A stretch of 64,000 nt of DNA. Origin: Protonemura montana. Lineage: Eukaryota > Arthropoda > Insecta > Plecoptera > Nemouridae. The DNA lies in NCBI GenBank assembly GCA_947568835.1, contig OX387605.1:8870418-8934417 (forward strand), in the 5' to 3' direction. The position numbers and the translations under genes are program-made. The notes beneath the pieces were generated by a model, which was given only the letters and a program-made list of their open reading frames with translations, searched no databases and was not told the origin of the DNA. Within the stretch, counting starts at the first letter, position 1, and each line of letters begins with the position of its first letter. Below, in pieces: positions 24,382 to 34,800 of the stretch.

Positions 24382-24660
24382 TCAGCCAAACAATATCAGA
24401 ACCTCGCTAGTAGGGGTTGTGGCAAGATAACACCTGGGTGCAATCTTTGACGCTACATAGTTAATATGATCGACCCAGCTAAATGTGTCTGTGATTTCCG
24501 AGCTGCAAAGGTTTTTCCTTTTGGGAAACCTAAAATGCATAAATACTGACTTTTCGGTGTTTAAAAACAGATTGTGCTCCCTGCTGAAAGTTGCCATGTT
24601 CAGTGTGGCGAGATGTGTGCGATCGTTCACTTCACACGGTGGGCCACTAACGACTTGCGA
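24382..24660 (-). mobile_element. Reverse transcriptase relic (non-LTR)
   Basis: The minus-strand frame contains EHNLFLNTEKSVFMHF, then SWVDHINYVASKIAPRCYL. This corresponds to the NELKLNTDKTVIIRF and KWITHINNTAQKISSGCYL region of the full RT at 12423-14174, with an internal gap. It occupies the place where exons 2-9 of a third B gene would be expected. Confidence 0.7.
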
Positions 24661-24725
24661 GGTGAGCGATAAATACATTGATGGTCAATCAAATTGTAAA
24701 GGATTCGACTTCCTTTGACGATTAC

Positions 24726-24780
24726 CTGTAATGCTGATGTACAACCAAATAACGACTAATGGGTAATTTTTGAGGTGCAT
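24726..24780 (-). pseudogene. Orphan exon 1 (signal peptide) of a lost B-type receptor gene
   Basis: A 55-nt exon beginning ATG and encoding MHLKNYPLVVIWLYISIT, with a GT donor. It is the same length and phase as exon 1 of B1 and B2 and has similar flanks. No exon 2 follows on the minus strand, only an RT relic and duplicated spacer. Confidence 0.8.
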
Positions 24781-26329
24781 GCTGTTTAGTTTTCCTGTGT
24801 AACTAAACACAAGATCTTCCCCTAGTAGCAAATATTTTGTAAATCAGATACTTTTTCCTTGTTGAAATAAGTAGGTAAGTAATTAACAATAAAAGTGTGA
24901 TCCATGGAAATGGTTTTATTGATACGGCCTAGGGAAATTTGTCTAGCATTATAGTCGATCTCGAGCTTTCTCACGAATGCAAAAGGAAATAAAAATGAAT
25001 ATGTTCAATTTTTAAGAATCGAGCTGCAGGTACAGCTAAGTTAGTTATTCTAAGAGTTATTAATTTGTCTTCAAATTCCCAATGGTTGCTTTGCCTGGAC
25101 CTAGACTACCTTCATCTTTCTTACGTCCGATTGCAAATAAAAGTTGCAAATATATATTTGCAAATAGGGTAAAATGTCCTCAAATTCTTCTGCACGGGAA
25201 TTATTCAATTGTCGAATACGAATTATTTTTGAGATATTGTGTTCTGCTAGAATAGTTATTTAATTTCTTGCAATTAAAAAAAAAAAACACCAGTTCAAGT
25301 TATGATTCTTATGTATTTTGATTTATAAATATAAACAAGGGTTCAAATTTAAGTCCGCAGAAAGGTCACGTATAATGTCCTAATAAGTCATCATCAATTT
25401 CTTCTATGTATTCACGTAAACACCTAATTTAAACTAATCGTTGCAGATACTTTATCAAAATCTACATGTTCTGATAGATTTGTATTAAACCAGCAACAAA
25501 CTTACCTACAATCTGGGATTTCTTTTGTTTCTTTCATGAATCTCTTGGGATTGTGAAGGCTGTCGTATATTCCCGGGCTAAAGATGCGATTTGATGACAA
25601 TTTGTGTCATAAACTGACACCAATTGACACCTTAAGACCACCAACATAATCAATCAATGTACCGACACACTTTTGTAAACACGTCTGTAAATATTATGTA
25701 AATATCATGACGTATCAATATTATGTATATGTGATCAATCTAATAAAAAAAACAATTTGTTATTATTTATTATTATTATTAAGGGCATAGCTGTTAGGGG
25801 TTGTGCTATAAATATAATGAATACTTTTCTTTTGCAATCTAACGTTTATTCAACAGCGAAACAGGTAAATAATTTTTCAGTTATTACGAAAAATCAAGTA
25901 CTTAATAATAAGTAAGTGATAGTTTTAAAAGGTTCAGATAGGGCTTGAGACAGGCCATCAAATCAATCAGTTAACTTGTTGTTCACAATTGTTCAAAAAC
26001 GAATTATCGAAAACACTGTCTGCACTTTTCAGCAAGGCAGGGAAATCAGTGCTTTTTCCTGCATCTTTACCTCCGATTCACCCTTCCCTCAACAACTATT
26101 CAAAAACTTGAAAGTAATTTGGAACTTGAAGTAATTTGGAAACAAAAAGGCAAAAACGATTAATTTTTCGAGATATTGTGTGATAGTTAATACAGGTTCT
26201 AAATTAAGAAACACAAATTGATGTCATGATTCAAATTTTTATTTAATAAATAAATTTAAACGTCAAATCAAATTTAAGAGCCATACACAAGTCTCGCAAA
26301 ATTAAAAACCCTCGTCTGGGCATTTTTAA
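24781..26329. other. Gene-free stretch with diverged copies of the array's 3' flank
   Basis: Two segments (about 25190-25370 and 26150-26290) resemble the 3' flank of the A genes (tgagatattgtgttctgcta and following). A possible LINE 3' UTR with a TTA-rich end sits at about 25600-25790. No open gene was found; it looks like the remains of further array units. Confidence 0.5.
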
Positions 26330-26405
26330 GACCTCATGAATACCAACAGGGTGTTCACTTCACCGTTAACTCTTAACAATCAGGACGAAGGTTGCAAGGA
26401 TGCAA
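26330..26405 (-). pseudogene. Fragment of a receptor last exon
   Basis: The sequence aatcaggacgaaggttgcaa plus ggatgca matches the 3' end of exon 9 of the A genes (reading ASCILATFVL on the minus strand). It is cut off by the adjoining fold-back element. Confidence 0.6.
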
Positions 26406-26414
26406 CCTTCGTCA

Positions 26415-26550
26415 CGAATTTTAGTCCTAAAAAGGACGTGTCCCGACGTTTCGGCAGAGATCGCTCTGCCATTTTCAGGGTGAGACTGAAGACGGCAGAG
26501 CGAACTCTGCCGAAACATTGGACAAGTCCTTTTTGGACTAAAAACCCTTC
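26415..26550. mobile_element. Fold-back (hairpin) element
   Basis: Two imperfect inverted arms of about 60-65 bp meet near 26480. Each contains tttagtcc(t/a)aaaaaggac, then gtttcggcagag and cgctctgcc. They would form a long hairpin. No coding capacity is expected, and the overlapping open frames on both strands are by-products of the symmetry. Confidence 0.75.
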
Positions 26551-26694
26551 AAAAAAGAGCATATACCGGGAAACCACAAGTCTCAATTTATATTAAAGCA
26601 AAAAGATTAAACAACAACGAATAGTAATTTTAAAAGTCAAGATAAAAACTTTAGTGCAATCCAAATGATTTACGTGAACTATTGTGATGTTATT

Positions 26695-29600
26695 TCACAT
26701 TAAACATTTAATAATCAGGACGTGTGTTGCAAGGATGCAGGACGCGAGTGCCACGTAGTCCACGAGTGTAACAAAAAGACGCCATCGGTTTGGTTCTTCT
26801 CCTTCAGCAGTCCCAGAGTCAACTACTGCTGCAACATCCTGCAACGGAATAAATTATAATTAGAAATAGTCTGCAACGTGATCACCCCTGACCACGACGT
26901 ACCTTAGGTTCTACTCCGCTCAGAAGAAGCAACTGTCCCGGTCGGGTTCCGAGGACGCCGTTGACGACGCCAGCGACCCACGACGGGGGTAAGCTCGAGG
27001 TGGCGGCCATTTTCCGTACGAAAATCGTGATGATCAGAGACGACCCAGCCATGAAGAGCGAGTCCCGGTAGAAGAGAACTGGATATATGGTCAGGATACT
27101 CGAACTCCAATTTGCTGTCATTTCATTTACTAAGGTTTACTAAGGTTTCAACGTACCAATCAGAGGGACCGAGTCCCCATTATGAGGAATCCGGAAGCAG
27201 ATGTGCAGGAGATAAGAGCATTGACACAAGATATTGACGCAGATTATTGTGAGTCGCTCAGCTGAACTTGGATCCAAAAAAAACGCAAGCCACGTGAAAC
27301 TGGCTAACACTATAGAAGAGAAAAAAAAAAAAAAAAAAAACAACAATTGAACAGATTCAGAACGTTGCAAAAATCCCTGAAAATTGTGTAACCATATTTC
27401 ATGCAGGATCCGCAATCTTAGTACCAATCGCCGGCACGACAACACCTGCTGCTCCCTCCCCGGAGAACCTCCTCAAGTTCAAGGAGTAGACAAGCTTGGA
27501 TACCTCCTCATCATTGTCGTCGTGGTAGACTTCGCGCTGGACGGAAGCGTTGAGCAACTCCCAATCGCGACTCTGCTTGTAAAGGCGAGTTGATAACTGC
27601 ACAGAATGATAAACAAGATATTATCAAGTATTTGGAAAGGAAGATAGACTGGAAAATTGTGCAAAATGTTCCAGTCTAGCTTTCTTTCCATCCATCGCTT
27701 GCTGGTTTCAGCTCCCTAGTGAAACCACCAGAAAAACCAAACATCCTGCATCAAGTATTTATTATCAAGTGAAGGATCAGCTTTCCCTGATACTTACCCC
27801 ATTCTTATCGCCATATTTAGAAGTGGTAAGGTTGATTCTCTCAGCTCGAGACCAAGATTGTATGGAGAGAGTGCACGTGTGTTGGTCGAATGGCCATCTG
27901 CTCGCGTCTACCTCGCACAACGCAGAGTGCGTGGCTCCAACTACGCACTCTACTGTCCCGGTGTAGTTTAAAGTGCACGTTACGTTGGACACGTGATGTC
28001 CGATCATTCTGTTGTCACTTCTGCGTGGGAAAAACAATAGCGTCACACTTTGCAAAGATTTCTGAGTGTGACAAAAAATGAGCTGTCTGTCACCATTGGG
28101 CTTATAACAGTTGATGAGCGAAGAAAGCGAAGCGAAATCTTCAATTTATTTTCACTCAGAAAAAAATCTCTTGTATTTTATGGTTTTTAGACTCTTGACT
28201 ACTTTATCTAACCTTAGCACTAGTTTTGTGAAACACTTTCAAACTGGGTTTTGAACGCTAAGTGAAGAACAACTTAAGTTACTAACTTCTCGTAACTTGT
28301 ACCTGTTATCTTGCTTGTATCCTAGCAATTTCCGATAAAACTTTTCCGATAAATTGTGTGTGTTTTTTTGTTTTTTTGTGTTCAACTTAGACCCCTTGCG
28401 TTGTTCAGCAAAATGCGTCGGATAGTTTTGAAACTTTAGAAACGTACGAATATTTTGAGAGTGTGCATTACCGTTTTGGAGTTATAGCACCGGAAGTAAT
28501 TTATATTTTTTCACCAACCTTTGCAAATATGTAAAATACGTTAGTATGAAGTATTTGTGAAATGTGTGAACCTGCATTTGTTTTCTTTCCCTTTTTATTA
28601 AAAAATGTCTGGCCTTTCTGTAAATTTTGACTGTTTTGCTTGAATCTAGACAATGGATCGCCTTCACGTGTTACCATCCCAAAATATCGCTACGCTCACC
28701 TTACAACGCAACTCAAATTGTGTTCGCGAAGCCCTAGTAAATTAGCCAGTCCCAATTCCGTATAAACCCGATTAGGTAGGCAACCAATAATACCCGGGCG
28801 TGTATCGCTAGTCTAGCTGCAGCAGTCCCGCCCGCGGCTCGACTAAAATCGTCTAAATATTGGCATCGAAACTGCCTTTTAGTACCAGGCGCGCAGCCGA
28901 CCAAAGAGTAACGCCCAAACACGCTGCATCGCTGTGCGCGTGACGTCACACTCCACGTGCTCGATCGATCCCTCCCTCACATATCGACTGACTGAAGCTC
29001 GGCTCCCATTGGCTGACCGGTTTTCAACGGCCATCGAAGTGATAAGAGCAATGGCGGACTCGGTGATATAAGGGAATACATTGATTATCTAAGACTTTTA
29101 ATCACTCAGCAATTGTGTTTGGTATGAAATCGCAGTGAATGGAAGTTAACCTATCCATAATAAAAATTCTAAACCGAAACCACTTGGATTTTTTACTGTT
29201 GTCGGTCTTAAAATTAAATTACGCTGTCGTGATCAGAACTAGCTGTATTGTCCCGGCTGTACGAAGCAAGAACGCTAGTAGGTAATCATTTTTACTACTT
29301 TTTGTTGAAATCTGCAGGAATAGTTTTCATGACAACGAAAATGTGTAGATCCTATGTACCTTTTCCTAGATCCCTTTTCGTGGATCCATGGCAATTTCCA
29401 TGAAAAGCGTTTCACAAATTTTAATGGAAATTCAATGAACAAAGAATGCCGAATGAAGCATGCAAAGCACCCCATGACCCATGTCAACATGGCGACATTC
29501 TTAAAGTGCGGATTTTATCCGATACACAGAAAAAACCATAGAAGCATGTGGGGACCTCCTTTCCAAAGAAAAGGAAAGTAAAAAGAACGAAAAAATCTCT

Positions 29601-30659
29601 GCTCATTTATCACACAACCCAAATTGCGTTGCGAAGCCCTAGTTACCTAATATACCCGCCATAATGGCAGTAGCCCAGACGATGGAGTCACCGTCGTTTC
29701 GAGTGTTACAAAAGGTTTTTCGTTTTTTTTTCTAATTTTACATTTGAGCCTAGTTTACGCTTAATTCATTTTTATTAACGCTAATCTCAACGGTTGACAG
29801 GAATTTTCGTTTTTTTAGTCGTAATTATTTATTTGAAGAGATCTGTTAAAAAGGACAGCCACAAACGCCATTGGGTGGCCATTAGTTAGAGCGCTGTGAC
29901 CCGACTGACGGACTATAAAGTCCGGAGTGTAAGAACGATGCTACATTCTTGGTTGACAATTTGCTTGACCAATCAGTGAGAGACTACTTACAGTTCATCG
30001 ATGTCGAGATCTGGAAGCCAAATGGTCCCGCTGGGAACTTTTAGGGCTTCTATATTATCGTATTCCGTTTTGTTCCACGACAAAGTTTCGTCGGTCCACA
30101 CCTAATTAAAAAAAGTCATAGAATCATGAATATGTTACTCCATTTATTTACCGATCTTGAAGAAAAACGGATGTTTTCCTGAAATTCTTACCAAATCCAT
30201 CCAGCTATTTACTTGCAAGGTACTGAAGAAATCATACTGAAAATGAAGACATTCACAGAAAGAGGAAAAAGAAATCGATTCGTTAAATAACGATGTGCTA
30301 TCCGAAGGAGGTACTTAAAATACTCACAAAAACCAAAAACTTCGGGTAAAGAAACATTTTAACTTCAGTTCTTGTCGTGTGCTCTCTGACTGGTTGTATA
30401 CTTCTGTCGTAATCGCAAAAGAGACGCTGTCTCAGGGTGAGCGTCGTTGATTGGGTGCCGTCGGTGTCGGTACACGCGCCGTCGACTGGAGAGTAAAGAC
30501 TTAAAGGTTTACCTGTTCGTGATCGACACGGCCACAGCTTCTTGTAAAAGTAAACCAGCAGCCAAATGTTGATCGCTCCTTTTCAATTAATTTACCGCTT
30601 ATTTCGGTCATCACTGCAAATAATGCAGCGATGTACATGAGTGTTTGCGAGAGATCCAT
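26695..30659 (-). CDS. Divergent nicotinic acetylcholine receptor-like subunit, gene C
   Basis: Predicted 414-residue Cys-loop subunit. Exons: 30596-30659, 30328-30485, 30192-30236, 29992-30101, 27798-28020, 27425-27596, 27157-27309, 26903-27078, 26695-26838. All junctions are GT-AG, including intron 2, which uses GTGAGT where A1 and A2 use GC. Signal peptide MDLSQTLMYIAALFAVMTE. Extracellular motifs are RLFCDYD, VWTDETLSWNKTEYDNIE, and the Cys-loop CEVDASRWPFDQHTC. Loop C region SRDWELLNAS without a Cys pair. M2 contains ERLTIICVNILCQCS. M4 ends IIKCLM-stop. Intron 4 is about 2 kb because of inserted repeats. Closest to A1/A2 by motif and exon length, but clearly older. Confidence 0.85.
28080..29935. 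repeat. Repeat-filled part of gene C intron 4
   Basis: Contains the inverted partner of the 3450-3700 repeat (about 28830-29060) and a segment at 28178-28330 that recurs in direct orientation at about 30975-31125 (tttatctaaccttagcacta). A short motif (cgaagccctagt) recurs at 28728 and 29630. No coding region was recognised. Confidence 0.55.
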
Positions 30660-31160
30660 ACTAATGAAGCACTAAAATCGAACGGCTGCCAAGAGATTAC
30701 TAACTTCTATTAGGGAAAGGATTGAGATTAATATTTCGGGTAATCGATATGACCAAACAGTGCATACGCCTACCAAAAAATAGCATGCGAGGACGGGTTT
30801 GGTTACGAATTGATGACTGTATTTAGATTATTCAGATTATATTTCGAAAAAAATGTGTATCTGAATCATATAACTAGTTTGCGTATAACCCACGGTAACA
30901 ACAGATTTGAGAAAATAAACAATATAAAACTGGCTCTAAGAAAATTTTGAGTATGGAAAAAAGTTCACTTAAAACTATGATGGTTTTTAGATTCATGTCG
31001 ATAAACTTTATCTAACCTTAGCACTAGTTTTGACAAACACTTTTTAAATTGGGTTTTGAATGCTACATAAAGACCAACTTTATTTTCTAAAGTTTCGTAA
31101 CTTGTTCCTGTTACTTTTTCAAGTTGTTCCTCACTTAGCATTCAAACCCCAGTTTTTCAA

Positions 31161-31632
31161 CCGAACGGTTTGGCGTGTTGGAAACACCGGTTATAGTGAG
31201 ATCACCTACGTTCAGCAAGACTGCGCTGAGTCCAATATTGGATGGGTGACCATCATACATATACCATACTACTAGTTATTCTATCATACTATCTGTTATC
31301 GACCATCATACTAGTTCTGTTCGGGAGAGAGGTTAGAGGGAGTAAGTTAGTACAGCAACTTCATTCGCCTTATCAACCTCTCGAAGGCATGGATTTGTGG
31401 AGGAATCCTGCTGTTCGAGTTGTACCGTCCGAGTTCGAGTTACGACGTTAAGCCGGTGGTCCCCTTGGTGCTCTTCGACAGGAGTAGGCACGTGCCGGCA
31501 CCGGGTTTCCCCTCCTTCCTTCTAGACTATATTAGGTTCATAATTACCCACTCATTCATCGACCTCATTAGACCAGAGCCGCAGGGCCAGTTGTCAGAAC
31601 AGTGCGTCGTTAAACACCACAAATCAATCAAA
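31161..31632 (+). mobile_element. 5S-rRNA-derived SINE, copy S5
   Basis: 5S-like head (gaaacaccggttatagtgag, then tggatgggtgaccatcatac). An extra AT-rich stretch of about 40 bp sits just after the head (31259-31305). The body and tail follow. It lies between the 5' end of gene C and the 3' end of gene D. Confidence 0.7.
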
Positions 31633-31827
31633 ACCCAGTAAAAAAAGTTTTTCTCATGACTTAAAATTGATAAAAATTTTACTCGTAACTATCTACAGGA
31701 AAAATATGCCAAATTAATTTTGTTTGTTTGTAATTGTATATTTATATTAAATAAATGTAGATTAATTGATGTTAATTACCAAGGCTAAACTTCCCATCAA
31801 CTTGGCTTTGAAATAATTATTGACGCA

Positions 31828-34800
31828 TCAAACGACGAATGCCAATAAAAGAACAGCAAGCGTGAAAGAATATATAAGAAATACGAAGAAATTAGCGAGA
31901 GAAGCAAACATTCTCCACACGTTCTTGTTTGACTCGGCGAGAGAAACAGCGTGACCTTCGGCGTCGTCTGCTATCAGCTTTGAGGGAACTTCGACACCAC
32001 TCAAGATCAGCAGCTGACCGGGAAGAGTGGTGAGGACTCCGTTGACGACAGTGGTGATCCATGAAGGCGGAGAGCTAGATGCTTCCTCCATGCGCCTCAC
32101 CAAGAGAGTGATGATGAGGGAGAAACCAGTCATAAGCAAGGAGTCCCGATAGAACAGCACTGAAATGTCATATGAAACGAATGATTACAATGAAGAACAA
32201 ATTTTCCTCGTAGTGAATCATTGTGAATCATTGTGAATCATTGTGAACCCTATTTTATTGAGAAAGAACCGCGGTTCGCGCTCTCGGTTCTGTTTTGAGA
32301 AGGAAAATCTTTCTGACCAGAGGAAAGACAAAGCAGATAAAAAGTACCTATTACGAAAAAACTCATTTTTAAACAGGATTGGTAAAGATTGAAATATACT
32401 GAAAAGAAGTTTATTTGAAGGAAATTAACCAAGAGAAGACCAAATATATATATACTGAATATATACTGAAAAGAAGTTTATTTGAAGGAAATTAACCAAG
32501 AGAAGACCAAAGGGGCCACCTGCTAAACGTCCCTCCCGAAGGACGGTACAACGCGAAAAAACGAGATCCCTCTACAAATCCATGCTGTCGAAGCAAGACG
32601 ATTGAGATTTCTGAACTCAATTTCATCCCTCTAACCTCCCTCCCAAACAAAACTGGCCGTGTGTCTAATGGTCATCCATCTATTAACTGACCCAGAGCAG
32701 TGTTACTAACTTCGGTGATCTCATGAGAAACAGTGTTTCCAACACTCCAAACCGTTCTGGACAGTGGTAGAAGAAAGCTGATAAAAGCGATCAGTTTTTC
32801 CTATGTAGTATGTGTGATAATTTACCTTCAAAGATACGACAGGGAACCGCGTCACATGAGTAGAAAGCAAAGGATCGATAATGGTCGTAGGTTTGCAGAT
32901 GAAGCAATTATTTTCTCACCAATTAGAGGGCATTTGTTGCGCCCATTCGCGGGCAAACTCGAGCCCAGGTATTGGAGGAAGATGCAGTGGCAGACAATGT
33001 TGAGAAGAGTGATGCACAATCTTTCAGACGCCGCTGGTTCGATCCAGAACGTGACAAGCGTGAAGACAGCCAACACTGCGAACGCGAACAGATTATTTGA
33101 ATTTTGAAACTGTCTTGAGTTGGTCGTACATTGATATACTCAAGAAATGTGTTTAAACTTACTCAAAGCGGGAATGACCAATGCGACCGTGTCACTCCCA
33201 GAGTGTCTCTTGAGAGAGATGTAGTATAAAATGACGGAGAAAGTTTCATTGTCACCTGCGAGACTTTGCTTGGCTTTCAAACTCACCAGCTCCCACACTG
33301 GACTCTTGGTATAACTCTGGGACGATATCTAAAAAGATAATAGAGTAGTTTTTACCTGTCCCTAAAGTAGGATTTTCCATTTACGAGGGGAAGTTTTGAG
33401 ATTTATGTGTCGTTTCTTACTATTTCCTACTCTTGCACTTTCATGAATATTTTCTGGGACTCGTATTAAAATTGTAAAAGTTCAATGGCTGTATCGCCGA
33501 ATCAACGTTGATTACAAATACTTTCAGAATTGTATGCAAGCAAATCCTCTGTTGCAATTGCAAGTAGCAGTGTGAATTGGTTTCTACTAAGATAGCCCTC
33601 CGTACACTTGGCAGATAGGAGTTAAGAATTTCAAAACTTATGCGATGTATTGATTCTTGTGGTATTCAAAACTCTAACATCTATGAAAACCTTTATAGAT
33701 AATCTGGCCCACTTTTTACGGGACACAATTCACATCCCTTTTATGTTGAAATAGAGTATAGTACCGACTGCATATTGGCGCACCCCTTTTTCAGTGAGTA
33801 AGAGATTGATCTCAGAAGTGTTGCGCGTCCAAGATCCTATCACTATCGAGCAGTTGTGCGTGTCGAAAGGCCAGAGGGTAATGTCTGCGCTGCACTGAAC
33901 AGTATTGGTGATGAGAGGCCAGCATTCCACGGTGCCGTCGCTCTTCAGGTCGCAGGGCGTCGTCGGCGCCAGCTGAGACTCCTTATGCTTCATGTCGCCA
34001 CTAAAAGACAGTGTTCATGATTGACTGTCCGGTGGGCAAATGTGGCTCTGAGAGCCGCATGCGGAACTTCATTTAGTTGGATACAGATCCCAATGCTTTT
34101 TTAACAAAATTTTTCATGTGTGTCTTAAGTTATAACCCCAAGCCTTTGAAAACGTCGCTCATGAGGATGCTTTCTTCCTTCATTCCCGCTCACATGTATT
34201 ACCCAAAACATACTGATTTGCTTTAAAATATAATCATGGACTCAAAAAAATCCCAAACCTCTACTTTTTTACACCTTTCGTCGCCACTTCTGCCGTCTCA
34301 GTAAGACTACAAAGCCACCCCTGCGGCCCTACACAGGGTCTTCAAAAAGCCCGTCAAAATAGTAAATCCGACATTGGGCGTCGAGTACGAATCGCTCAAA
34401 AGTCACTTAGTTATTTTTCCTGCGCTGTGAATTAATACAATTATTTTCATTTGAATCTCCAAAGATAAGATTCTCAAAAAAAAAAAAAAAAAAAAACGGA
34501 ATGTGGTTCTCAGTGGACCTCAGTTATCGAGCGAATTGTAACTTGTGCGAAGACGTTATACAAATGCCACAGGGATCGTTCACAAAACCGTGCACCGTAC
34601 AACCAACGATACAACCGCACAGTTTAATCAAGTTTTAACTTGCATGTTCAGCTGGCAGTGCGCTGAGCTGGTTGTCTTTCTATTAGAATAAGTCAAAATT
34701 AAAAAACCATCAGTCTCTGAAGGGGTAAGAAAGGTCAAGCCTTGTGGTTTTTGCCTCAAGGAAATTGTCTCGTTTTTTGAAGCAAATTTCTATGTTTGAA

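Noticed and set aside
26336..26596. Coding frames on both strands (86 and 68 codons)
   Set aside because: They mirror each other because the segment is a hairpin element; no protein family is recognisable.
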